Position numbers and translations under genes: made by a program
In this document: positions 1-7,891 of the stretch, piece after piece
How positions within the stretch are numbered: position 1 is the stretch's first letter
Layout: each line of letters begins with the position of its first letter
The notes under the pieces: model-generated
Told to the model about the DNA's origin: nothing
The model's database searches: none
Seen by the model: only the letters and a program-made list of their open reading frames with translations
Assembly (NCBI GenBank): GCA_017861355.1
Contig: JAGFXQ010000079.1
Span: 1 to 15,822, forward strand
DNA: 15,822 bases
Direction: 5' to 3'
DNA from: Bacillota bacterium
GTDB lineage: Bacteria > Bacillota > Clostridia > Lachnospirales > Lachnospiraceae

Positions 1-48
1 TTCTTGATCGGAGCAGTTCTCTTCGCTCAATATTATAAAAATAATTAG
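1..48 (+). CDS. C-terminal end of an upstream protein (partial)
   Basis: Frame 1 is open from the window edge to a TAG at 46-48 and encodes FLIGAVLFAQYYKNN. The hydrophobic stretch followed by a short polar, basic tail looks like the end of a last membrane helix. The stop lies 12 bases before the kinase start, so the two genes are probably co-transcribed. Membrane kinases of the next gene's type often sit beside ABC-2 permease genes, so a permease is a reasonable guess, but 15 residues cannot establish the family. Confidence 0.5.
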   Translation, partial: FLIGAVLFAQYYKNN

Positions 49-60
49 GCGGTAACCATT

Positions 61-1173
61 ATGGATAAGCCCTCCCTCTATTTTCTAATAAAAATAGTGG
101 CAGTAATTTCATCATTGTTTCTATTTGACTCAGCTAAGGTCGATATTACGATTATCGTGATATCGGCTCTTAGTTTTGCTTGCATATTTGTGCTGGAGCT
201 TCTGTTCAGCCGCAATAAGATATCAGTTAAACTTCTTCAGATAACTATCTTTCTCAGCTTAGTGGCCTGCTTTGCATTGGGGATTGACCGGCTCTATCCA
301 CTCTATATCATTCTACTCATCCATATGGTGGATCTTACACTGGATACCAAGATGTTTTATTACATTCTGGCAGTGATCGTCTTATTATCATTTTTTATCT
401 TTCCTCAGAATATCACTATTATGCTTGTGACTTTATTACAAGTTTTGATGCTTTTGCTTTGCCGGTATCTCATCGACAAGCTATATGTCAGCATGAAGTC
501 CAATGAAGAACAAAAGGAACAGATGACGGAGTTGAATAAGAAGTTATCGGATCTGAGAAGCTTAATAAAAACCTTGAAATACAATGCATCGATCGAAGAA
601 CGTAATCGGATTGCCGCCCGGATCCATGATCAGGTTGGACACGGAATCTCCGGCAGTATCATCATGTTGGAGGCGGCGCTTCTGAATATGAAGGTGAATC
701 CACAGAAAGCGGAAGAGGGTATGCAGAAAGCAGTCAATAATCTTCGGGATGGAGTGGATGAGATACGAACCGCTCTTCGGGAGGAGAGGGTCGAACGTTA
801 TCTGATCGGTCTAAATGAGGTGAATGCGATGCTGGAGGAATTCAAAGTCAGTTATAATAAGAGTACAAAATTAGTCACCTCAGGCAGTCTCGAAGAAATT
901 AATCTTGACATATGGGCATGTATTCATGATAATACCAAGGAATGTCTGACGAATCTTCTGAAGCACTCCAATGCCACGGATTTTGTCTTAAGCATCCAAG
1001 TATTTAAGAAGCTGATTAAGGTAGAATATAAGGATAACGGGTGTATGGGCGATGATTTTGAGAAGGGCTTGGGTCTGGAAGCAATCGAGGAACGAACCGT
1101 CAATTCGAAAGGGAAATGCTTCTTTCATAAAGGAGAGAAGGGATTTTCTGTTACGAACATATTTACTATGTAA
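61..1173 (+). CDS. Membrane sensor histidine kinase, HisKA_3 (NarL/LiaS/DesK) type
   Basis: A 370-residue sensor kinase that should autophosphorylate on histidine and pass the phosphate to the regulator encoded next. Residues 6-137 are almost wholly hydrophobic and form about six membrane helices with little extracellular sequence, so it probably senses something in or at the membrane. A charged, likely coiled-coil linker (about 143-185) leads to the HisKA_3 dimerisation helix, with the phospho-acceptor in RIHDQVGH (His189-Asp190). The ATPase domain shows an N-box (KECLTNLLKHS, Glu294 and Asn298), KDNG (325-327) and a GLGLEAIEERT glycine box (336-346). A GGCGG-like ribosome site precedes the ATG. 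The signal cannot be named from sequence. Confidence 0.9.
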   Translation: MDKPSLYFLIKIVAVISSLFLFDSAKVDITIIVISALSFACIFVLELLFSRNKISVKLLQITIFLSLVACFALGIDRLYPLYIILLIHMVDLTLDTKMFYYILAVIVLLSFFIFPQNITIMLVTLLQVLMLLLCRYLIDKLYVSMKSNEEQKEQMTELNKKLSDLRSLIKTLKYNASIEERNRIAARIHDQVGHGISGSIIMLEAALLNMKVNPQKAEEGMQKAVNNLRDGVDEIRTALREERVERYLIGLNEVNAMLEEFKVSYNKSTKLVTSGSLEEINLDIWACIHDNTKECLTNLLKHSNATDFVLSIQVFKKLIKVEYKDNGCMGDDFEKGLGLEAIEERTVNSKGKCFFHKGEKGFSVTNIFTM

Positions 1174-1233
1174 TTTTTAAGATTATCATTATAATTGGAA
1201 GACAGATTCAATTACATAACAGGGGTGGAGAAT

Positions 1234-1857
1234 ATGATTAAGGTATTGATCGCCGATGATGATGCTATCATCAGAGAAGGCTTAAAGATGATAATTGAGA
1301 CTCAGCAAGATATGGAATTTCTGGGAGCAGCCAGTAACGGTAAAGAAGCCTTGGAGCTATGTAGGGATCGAAAACCGGACGTGGTTATGATGGACATCCG
1401 AATGCCGGTGATGGATGGGATTGAGGCGGCACAGCAAATCATGGAGGAGAAGCTATCCATGCCATTGTTATTAACCACGTTTGACGAACCGGAACTGATT
1501 ATTCGGTCTCTGCAAGCAGGAATTCGTGGATATATCCTGAAGAATAGCCCAGCGGAGCGCATCTTATCCGCGATCCATGTGATAGATTCAGGTGGAACGG
1601 TATTCCAGGCGGATGTGCTGGATTTTATCCGCAGCAGAGTGTCCGCCGGCCAGTCCAGCAGTAATATTTTCGAGCTGCTTCTCTCGCCCAGAGAGCTGGA
1701 GATTGTGAAATTGATTGCTGAGGGCTTGTCAAATAAAGAGATTGGTGAGACACTATATCTGACGAATGGTACAGTGCGAAATCATATCAGTACAATACTT
1801 GAGAAAACAGGATTAGAGCATCGAACCCAGATTGCAGTAAAATATCTTAAGAATTAG
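1234..1857 (+). CDS. NarL/LuxR-family response regulator
   Basis: A 207-residue DNA-binding regulator, partner of the kinase just upstream. The receiver domain (1-120) has the acidic pocket Asp8-Asp10, phospho-acceptor Asp54 (MMDIRMP), Thr81/Thr82 and Lys103. A LuxR-type helix-turn-helix occupies about 150-207 (LSPRELEIVKLIAEGLSNKEI, with the recognition helix near TVRNHISTIL). I chose the ATG at 1234 because it gives the usual MIKVLIADDD start and has GGGGTGGAG just upstream; an in-frame TTG at 1195 would add 13 residues with no good ribosome site. It lies 60 bases after the kinase stop and 19 bases before kdpD. Targets are unknown; the upstream transporter-like gene and this operon are plausible. 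Confidence 0.9.
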   Translation: MIKVLIADDDAIIREGLKMIIETQQDMEFLGAASNGKEALELCRDRKPDVVMMDIRMPVMDGIEAAQQIMEEKLSMPLLLTTFDEPELIIRSLQAGIRGYILKNSPAERILSAIHVIDSGGTVFQADVLDFIRSRVSAGQSSSNIFELLLSPRELEIVKLIAEGLSNKEIGETLYLTNGTVRNHISTILEKTGLEHRTQIAVKYLKN

Positions 1858-1876
1858 AGGAAGGAGATAAGCATCC

Positions 1877-4462
1877 ATGCTAAGAGGGCACCTAAAGATC
1901 TTCTTTGGTTATGCAGCCGGTGTAGGAAAGACTTATGCAATGTTAGACGACGCAAAAGTACAATACCAAAATGGAGTCGATGTGGTTATCGGATATATAA
2001 AACCGAATTCCAGCGCTGAGAACATGGCATTATTGAAGGGAATCCCTGCTCTTCCTTATAGAAAAATAACAGACCCGAAGGCATGTTATGAGTTCGATCT
2101 GGATGCGGCTCTGGAACGAAAGCCGAAGCTGATCATTGTGGATGAATTAGCTCATACCAACCATCCCGGGGTACGGAACAGAAAACGTTATCAGGATATC
2201 GAGGAGCTGTTGAATGTCGGCATCGATGTCTATACTACTGTTGATGTATGGAATATTGAAAGTTTAAATGATATTGTAGAAAGCATTACACATGTCAATG
2301 TAAAGGAAACGGTTCCCGACTATATCTTCGATCATGCAGAGAAAGTCCAGCTGATTGATATGGAACCGGACGAAATCATCCACCGTAATGAAGAAATATT
2401 ACTCACACGTGATTATATGCCCCAGCTGCGTGAGATCGCAATGAGAAAAGCAGCAGACTGGATCAGTCATCACAGCAGAGTATCTACAGATAAGACTACA
2501 AATACCAAATTGCTGGTATGTATCAGCAGTTCCCCCTCCTCGGCCAAATGTATCCGTTGGACCGCCCGTATGGCTGAGGCTCTTCATGCTCCCTGGGTGG
2601 TTGTCTATGTAGAGAATAATCAGCATGAAAGACTGGGAGAGGAATCAAAGAAAATTCTCCAGTCAAATGTTGAGCTCGCAGAACAATTAGGTGCTGAGGT
2701 TGCAACACTAAATGGCAAGGACATTGCCACAACTGTGGCTCAGTATGCGAAGCTTTCCGGCATTACGAATATTGTCGTGGGCAAAAGCAGAAACAAGAAG
2801 ACACTAGCCACCCTGTTTGAGCCATATTTTGAAGACAAATTAATCTCTTTGCTGGATAATATAGAGATTCATATTATTCCCGATAATGAAATCAAGAAGA
2901 AATATCGCAGGTTTTCGATGCAACGATATAAGAAGAAAGTAACCTTCTCGTTGAAGGAAGCATTAAAGATGATTGGAATCTTAGCGATTATTACCTATTT
3001 ATCTTCGATATTGACCGCGTTTAATTTCGGAAGCCAGAATATCATTCTGCTCTATATTCTCGCGGTATTATTCATCTCGAGAGTAACCTCAGGCTATATC
3101 TATGGAATAACTGCTTCCATATTAAGCGTTTTTCTGCAGAATTATTTCTTCATGGAGCCTTATAATGCGTTCCAGTTTCTTCGGAAAGAAAATGCAATCA
3201 CTGTCTTTGCGATGCTGATTACCGCCTTAATTACCAGTACAATGACACATCGAATCAAGACACAGGCTGAGCTTGCGCAGGTGCGTGAGCAAAGGATTGA
3301 AGTACTTTATGAGATTAATAAAAAACTTCTGGTAACCCGAGGTCTGGATCATATTGTAACCCTTACCGGTGAATATATTATGAAGCTGCTGGAGCGCTCC
3401 GTTATCCTATACCTGGAAGATCCGATTCATGGAGGAAAAGGGACCTTAATGCTTCGACAGGAGGACCCGGACGGAGACTACCTCCAATCGGAGAAGGAAC
3501 GATCCGTGGCACATTGGGTTTTTGCCAATCAAAAACGAGCCGGAGCCGGTACCGATACCTTCATAGAGGCAAAAGCTTATTATGTGCCGATCTTGTCCCA
3601 GGGAAATGTGCTTGGAGTAATCGGTGTAGCCTGTCATGGTGATAAGACACTGAATCACAGCAATCGTGCGTTCCTTCGAAGAATTGGCTCCTTGGTAGCC
3701 ATGGCTTTGGAACGGCAACGGTTGTCGGATGAACAGAGACAGATTCTGATTGAGACTGAGAAGGAGAAGATGAGAAGTAACCTTCTTCGTGCAATTTCCC
3801 ATGATCTTCGGACTCCCTTAACCGGAATACTGGGAGCGAGTTCTGCTATATTAGAGAACAAAGAACGTTTGGATCAAGAAACACATGATAAGTTGATTAC
3901 CAACATAAAAGACGATAGCCAGTGGCTGATCCGTATGGTAGAGAATCTGCTATCCGTAACCAGAATCAATGAAGATACTGCAAATGTAACAAAGACACCG
4001 GAGGCAGCAGAGGAGATTATGGCTGCTGCAATTAGCCGAATACGGAAACGGTTCCCGAATCAGAATATCAGAGTTACTGTTCCAGAAGAACTATTGATGG
4101 TTCCGATGGATGGAACTTTGATTGAGCAGGTAATCATCAACCTGATTGAGAATGCAATTAAGCATTCCGGCAGCGAGACATTGATCACGGTATTGTTAAA
4201 GAGAGAAGATGATATGGCAGTGTTTGAGGTGAGCGACAGAGGAGAGGGTATCGCGGAGAAGGATTTTCCTTACCTCTTTGAGTCCTATGTACCCGATGGA
4301 TTAAGAACCGCGGATTCCTCCAGAGGAATGGGAATCGGACTTTCCATCTGTATGTCAATCGTGAAAGCCCATCAGGGGATTATGGAGGCCTATAATCAAC
4401 AGGAAGGCGGCGCTGTATTTCGATTCAGCTTACCACTTCAAGGAGGAGACGAGAATGAATAA
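1877..4462 (+). CDS. kdpD: KdpD-family potassium/turgor sensor histidine kinase
   Basis: An 861-residue sensor kinase with full KdpD architecture. The N-terminal KdpD domain (about 5-205) has a P-loop at 11-19 (GYAAGVGKT) and VDELAHTN at 88-95. A universal-stress-protein domain spans about 211-335, a DUF4118 membrane region 363-457, a GAF-like domain 475-610, and the kinase core follows: His642 (ISHDLRTPL), N-box NLIENAIKHS (755-764), DRGEG (787-791) and GMGIGLS (817-823). KdpD normally phosphorylates KdpE when potassium is limiting. AAGGAG lies 10 bases before the ATG; kdpE overlaps by 8 bases. Oddities: three histidines I recall as conserved in the KdpD domain are Asn here (positions 44, 101, 126), and the stretch near 165-185 is shorter than in E. 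coli KdpD. No kdpFABC follows, so its target operon lies elsewhere. Confidence 0.93.
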   Translation: MLRGHLKIFFGYAAGVGKTYAMLDDAKVQYQNGVDVVIGYIKPNSSAENMALLKGIPALPYRKITDPKACYEFDLDAALERKPKLIIVDELAHTNHPGVRNRKRYQDIEELLNVGIDVYTTVDVWNIESLNDIVESITHVNVKETVPDYIFDHAEKVQLIDMEPDEIIHRNEEILLTRDYMPQLREIAMRKAADWISHHSRVSTDKTTNTKLLVCISSSPSSAKCIRWTARMAEALHAPWVVVYVENNQHERLGEESKKILQSNVELAEQLGAEVATLNGKDIATTVAQYAKLSGITNIVVGKSRNKKTLATLFEPYFEDKLISLLDNIEIHIIPDNEIKKKYRRFSMQRYKKKVTFSLKEALKMIGILAIITYLSSILTAFNFGSQNIILLYILAVLFISRVTSGYIYGITASILSVFLQNYFFMEPYNAFQFLRKENAITVFAMLITALITSTMTHRIKTQAELAQVREQRIEVLYEINKKLLVTRGLDHIVTLTGEYIMKLLERSVILYLEDPIHGGKGTLMLRQEDPDGDYLQSEKERSVAHWVFANQKRAGAGTDTFIEAKAYYVPILSQGNVLGVIGVACHGDKTLNHSNRAFLRRIGSLVAMALERQRLSDEQRQILIETEKEKMRSNLLRAISHDLRTPLTGILGASSAILENKERLDQETHDKLITNIKDDSQWLIRMVENLLSVTRINEDTANVTKTPEAAEEIMAAAISRIRKRFPNQNIRVTVPEELLMVPMDGTLIEQVIINLIENAIKHSGSETLITVLLKREDDMAVFEVSDRGEGIAEKDFPYLFESYVPDGLRTADSSRGMGIGLSICMSIVKAHQGIMEAYNQQEGGAVFRFSLPLQGGDENE

Positions 4463-5156
4463 CAAATTAGTGATATTACTTGTGGAGGATGAACTGGCAA
4501 TCAGTAATTTTATCTCAACAATATTGGTTCACAACGAATACAGTGTAATTAAGGCAGAAAGCGGTAGGGAGGCTCTGCGACTTACCACTTTAAATAATCC
4601 GGATCTTATCCTTCTGGATCTCGGGCTCCCGGATATGGACGGGATCCAGGTTCTGAAAGATATAAGAGAGTGGAGTAATGTGCCCATCATTATCGTCTCG
4701 GCCAGAGGACATGAGAGGGAGAAGGTCGAGGCTTTGGATCTGGGAGCAGATGATTACATTACAAAGCCCTTTGGTACCTCTGAACTTTTGGCACGAATCA
4801 GAACAGCAGTCAGACATAGCCATAAGATCATGGAAGAGAATCATCCTGAGACGGATCGGATTGTCATAGGAGGATTATCCATAGATTATGACAAACGTAT
4901 CGTTAAGCTGGAGGACAAGGAAATTCATCTTACTCCGATTGAATATAAGATCATGACGCTCTTATCCAGAAATGTTGGTAAGGTACTAACACATGATTTC
5001 ATTATGAAGGAAATCTGGGGACCTTATGTCAATGAAAACCAGACACTTCGTGTCAATATGGCGAATATTAGAAGAAAGATTGAAATCAACCCTGCAGAAC
5101 CGAAATATATCGTAACTGAGGTTGGTGTTGGTTATCGTATGGTAGATGAGGTATAG
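4455..5156 (+). CDS. kdpE: KdpE-like OmpR-family response regulator
   Basis: A 233-residue regulator. The receiver domain (1-120) has acidic pocket Glu11/Asp12, phospho-acceptor Asp55 (LLDLGLPDMDG), Ser82 and Lys104. A winged-helix Trans_reg_C domain spans about 135-231 (LTPIEYKIMTLL, NMANIRRKIE, GVGYRMV). The start overlaps the last 8 bases of kdpD and AAGGAGGAG inside kdpD serves as ribosome site, so translation is probably coupled. The family activates kdpFABC under potassium limitation. With no kdp pump genes in the window, it must act at a distance or on another potassium transporter. Confidence 0.93.
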   Translation: MNNKLVILLVEDELAISNFISTILVHNEYSVIKAESGREALRLTTLNNPDLILLDLGLPDMDGIQVLKDIREWSNVPIIIVSARGHEREKVEALDLGADDYITKPFGTSELLARIRTAVRHSHKIMEENHPETDRIVIGGLSIDYDKRIVKLEDKEIHLTPIEYKIMTLLSRNVGKVLTHDFIMKEIWGPYVNENQTLRVNMANIRRKIEINPAEPKYIVTEVGVGYRMVDEV

Positions 5157-5216
5157 CTGAAATCTAATCGATGTTTTGAATTGATCCGTGTCATAACTGA
5201 CTCGAGGATACAATAT

Positions 5217-5256
5217 AATGAATCAGACAGAAACAAGCATGCATTCATTTTTTTTT
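5217..5256 (+). terminator. Weak AT-rich hairpin with T-run after kdpE
   Basis: AATGAAT (5217-5223) can pair with ATTCATT (5243-5249), and a run of nine T starts at 5248. The stem is only 7 bp, all but one pair A-T, with a 19-base loop, so termination would be weak. It ends 8 bases before the ribosome site of the next gene. It could be a leaky terminator after kdpE, an attenuator of the next gene, or chance. A TATAAT at 5214-5219 has no good -35 partner. Confidence 0.3.
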
Positions 5257-5278
5257 GTTTCCTGAGAGGAGGTACGAG

Positions 5279-5896
5279 ATGGATAAAAAGGTCGAGGATA
5301 AGATGGTACAGCAGATTGAAAAGAACCTACATAATCACATCGATGAGAATATGTATTTGACGGGTCATAGTGCAGATAAGGATAAGCTTCCCAAGAAAAA
5401 CTCAAGTGTTGGAAGCTGGAAGGCAGTACCGGAGGTTAAGGAAACCGGACCGGATAATCCGTTGGTTTCCTTGGACTATTATAATCCTGTTCTTCCGGTA
5501 TCAAGATCGGAATATATCAGACAGGCAAGAGAATCCTGCCTCAGACAGTTAAGTACCATGCAAAGCAGTGCAAGTGCCTATGACAGCTATTACTTAGACA
5601 ATGCTATACAGAATGCAAAACAAGAGACAAACAAAAAAGCCAGACCATATAATTCATTGTTTCATGATGGAAATGAAGCTGCAACTGCAGAAGATAATCG
5701 GAAGGAGATTGCAGCCTTTCGTTTTCTTGTGGTACGAATGGTATGCGCAATCGTGCTTTTTCTTAGTATATTCCTGATTGATAAGTTCGATATTAAAGTC
5801 GGAAGCTTTAATTCGGATAAAGTTCAGGAATACGTAACCGGCAAGGATAATCTGAAGCAGCTGGAGGAGTTTGTCATAACTTTACTGAAGGAATAA
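5279..5896 (+). CDS. Unrecognised protein with one C-terminal membrane segment
   Basis: A 205-residue protein I cannot assign to a family. Residues 1-145 are hydrophilic and charged, with Tyr-rich and Ser-rich patches (SLDYYNPVLPVSRSEYIRQAR, then YDSYYLDNA near 101-109). One hydrophobic helix at about 147-167 is followed by a 38-residue polar tail. With no N-terminal signal, this predicts a mostly cytoplasmic protein held by one late helix. GAGAGGAGG 7 bases upstream fixes the ATG at 5279; an in-frame TTG at 5255 would put that ribosome site inside the gene. It lies 122 bases after kdpE and has its own strong ribosome site, so it may be co-expressed with the regulators or separate. The last 25 bases, including the stop, are the first unit of a tandem duplication. 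Confidence 0.75.
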   Translation: MDKKVEDKMVQQIEKNLHNHIDENMYLTGHSADKDKLPKKNSSVGSWKAVPEVKETGPDNPLVSLDYYNPVLPVSRSEYIRQARESCLRQLSTMQSSASAYDSYYLDNAIQNAKQETNKKARPYNSLFHDGNEAATAEDNRKEIAAFRFLVVRMVCAIVLFLSIFLIDKFDIKVGSFNSDKVQEYVTGKDNLKQLEEFVITLLKE

Positions 5897-5921
5897 TGTC
5901 ATAACTTTACTGAAGGAATAA
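5872..5921 (+). repeat. Perfect 25-bp tandem duplication over a stop codon
   Basis: Two identical 25-base units sit head to tail at 5872-5896 and 5897-5921. The first ends exactly at the TAA of the 205-residue protein, so the second lies just after the stop and leaves the protein unchanged. The second unit ends 5 bases before a predicted -35 element. This looks like a recent slippage or unequal-crossover event. Confidence 0.95.
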
Positions 5922-5925
5922 GCAA

Positions 5926-5954
5926 TTGTAATTTCATTTCATATCAGTTATAAT
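5926..5954 (+). promoter_or_regulatory. Sigma-A-like promoter of the radical SAM operon
   Basis: TTGTAA (5926-5931), a 17-base spacer and TATAAT (5949-5954) lie 30 bases before the start at 5984. The -10 is perfect and the -35 matches five of six consensus bases. This fits the following gene being first in its operon. Confidence 0.7.
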
Positions 5955-5983
5955 AACGGATAGTAAAATGAAAGGATAATAGA

Positions 5984-7891
5984 ATGAGAAAATTAGCACT
6001 TTCCGATGAAATATTATTAACCATAGAGAAGCCTGCCAGATATATCGGTGGAGAAGTAAACATGAAGATGAAGGACCCTTCAAAGGTTGACATCCGTTTC
6101 TGCATGTGTTTTCCCGATGTATATGAGATAGGCATGTCACACCTTGGAATTCAGATCTTATATGATATGTTCAACCGCAGAGAGGATACCTATTGTGAAC
6201 GGGTATATTCTCCCTGGGTAGATATGGACAAGCTGATGAGGGAACGTAATATTCCCCTTTTCGCTCTGGAGAGCCAGGACCCCGTGAAGGATTTTGACTT
6301 TCTGGGAATCACTTTGCAATATGAGATGTGTTATACCAACATCCTTCAGGTGCTAGATCTATCCGGTATCCCACTCTATGCGAAGGACCGTACCGAGGAG
6401 CACCCGCTTGTCATCGGGGGAGGCCCCTGCAGTTATAATCCGGAACCAATCGCTGATTTCTTTGACTTCTTCTATATTGGAGAAGGAGAGACTGCATACA
6501 ATGAGATTCTGGATACCTATAAGGAATACCGCAAAGCCGGTAAGACAAGAAAAGAATATCTGGAACGTGTGGCACAGATAGAAGGAATGTATGTGCCTGC
6601 TTTTTATGATGTAAAATATAAGGAAGATGGTACGATTGCCAGCTTCACACCGAATAATGAGCATGCACCTAAGACCGTGAAGAAACAGGTCGAGATGAAT
6701 CTAAGTGACACCTATTATCCGACTGCTCCTTTGGTTCCGTTTATCAAAGCGACCCAGGACCGTGTCGTGCTTGAGATTCAGAGAGGCTGTATCCGTGGCT
6801 GTCGTTTCTGTCAGGCAGGTATGATTTACCGTCCGACCAGAGAACGAAGCCTGGAATACCTGAAGAAATGTGCTTATGAGATGTTATCTTCGACCGGTCA
6901 TGAGGAGATTTCCCTCAGTTCCTTAAGCTCCAGCGATTATTCTTGCCTTCAGGAGCTGGTATATTTTCTGATTGAGGAATTCGGTTCCAAGGGCGTGAAT
7001 ATCTCCTTGCCGTCCCTTCGAATTGATGCCTTTGCTCTTGATGTAATGAGTAAGGTTCAGGATATCCGTAAGAGCAGTCTTACCTTCGCACCGGAAGCCG
7101 GAACACAGAGACTTCGTGACGTAATTAATAAAGGTTTGTCCGAAGAAGCGATTCTTGGTGGTGCCATGAAGGCGTTCCAGAGTGGTTGGAACAAGGTTAA
7201 GCTATACTTTATGCTGGGTCTGCCGACCGAGACGGAAGAGGATATCGAGGGTATCGCGATATTGTCCGACCGTATTGCAAGAGAATATTATACGATTCCG
7301 AAGGATCAGAGAAATGGTAAGGTAGCGATTACCTCCAGTACTTCGTTCTTCGTACCGAAGCCCTTCACCCCCTTCCAGTGGTCCAGAATGATTACCGGAG
7401 AGGAATATGTACAGAGACAACGCTTCTTAAAAGGTAAGATGAGGGAACAGCTGAATGCCAAGAGTATTAAATATAACTGGCATGAAGCAGAAGTAACAGA
7501 GTTGGAAGGCGTATTCGCCCGAGGCGACCGAAGAATCAGCAAGGCAATCGTGGATGCGTATCAGTCCGGCTGCCTCTATGATTCCTGGTCCGAGTATTTT
7601 AACTATGAGAAATGGATGAATGCCTTTGTGGCAAATGGCATTGAAATGTCATTCTACAACGGTAGAGAACGTGATACCGAGGAGATCTTCCCTTGGGACT
7701 TTATCGATGTCGGAGTAACAAAGGCCTTTCTACTAAGAGAGTATAAGAGAGCGAAGAGTGAAAAGGTAACCCCGAACTGTAAACAAGCTTGTGCGAATTG
7801 CGGAGCGAAGGAATTTGGCGGTGGCGTCTGCTTCGAAGAGGATCTATGCATGGCTGATTTAGAGGAGGTTACCGATGAAAGCAAGAATTAA
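5984..7891 (+). CDS. B12-binding-domain radical SAM protein, TIGR03960 type
   Basis: A 635-residue radical SAM enzyme. The N-terminal part (about 20-235) resembles the cobalamin-binding-like domain of this group (CFPDVYEIGMSHLG, ESQDPVKDFDFLGITLQYE, VIGGGPCSYNPEP). The radical SAM core carries the cluster motif in RGCIRGCRFCQ: Cys269, Cys273, Cys276, spaced CxxxCxxC. A second cysteine group near the end (Cys599, Cys603, Cys606, with Cys616 and Cys622) may bind metal. Substrate and product are not known to me. The gene overlaps the DUF2344 gene by 17 bases; the two are fused in some bacteria, implying they act together. AAAGGA lies 7 bases before the ATG and a promoter at 5926-5954. Confidence 0.92.
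   Translation: MRKLALSDEILLTIEKPARYIGGEVNMKMKDPSKVDIRFCMCFPDVYEIGMSHLGIQILYDMFNRREDTYCERVYSPWVDMDKLMRERNIPLFALESQDPVKDFDFLGITLQYEMCYTNILQVLDLSGIPLYAKDRTEEHPLVIGGGPCSYNPEPIADFFDFFYIGEGETAYNEILDTYKEYRKAGKTRKEYLERVAQIEGMYVPAFYDVKYKEDGTIASFTPNNEHAPKTVKKQVEMNLSDTYYPTAPLVPFIKATQDRVVLEIQRGCIRGCRFCQAGMIYRPTRERSLEYLKKCAYEMLSSTGHEEISLSSLSSSDYSCLQELVYFLIEEFGSKGVNISLPSLRIDAFALDVMSKVQDIRKSSLTFAPEAGTQRLRDVINKGLSEEAILGGAMKAFQSGWNKVKLYFMLGLPTETEEDIEGIAILSDRIAREYYTIPKDQRNGKVAITSSTSFFVPKPFTPFQWSRMITGEEYVQRQRFLKGKMREQLNAKSIKYNWHEAEVTELEGVFARGDRRISKAIVDAYQSGCLYDSWSEYFNYEKWMNAFVANGIEMSFYNGRERDTEEIFPWDFIDVGVTKAFLLREYKRAKSEKVTPNCKQACANCGAKEFGGGVCFEEDLCMADLEEVTDESKN

Noticed and set aside
1195..1233. TTG start extending the response regulator by 13 residues
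   Set aside because: There is no ribosome site before it, while the ATG at 1234 has one and gives the normal receiver-domain start.
5181..5219. Promoter with TTGATC and TATAAT before the 205-residue protein
   Set aside because: The spacer would be 27 bases, too long for a sigma-A promoter.
5255..5278. TTG start extending the 205-residue protein by 8 residues
   Set aside because: It would place the strong GAGAGGAGG ribosome site inside the gene; the ATG at 5279 is better.
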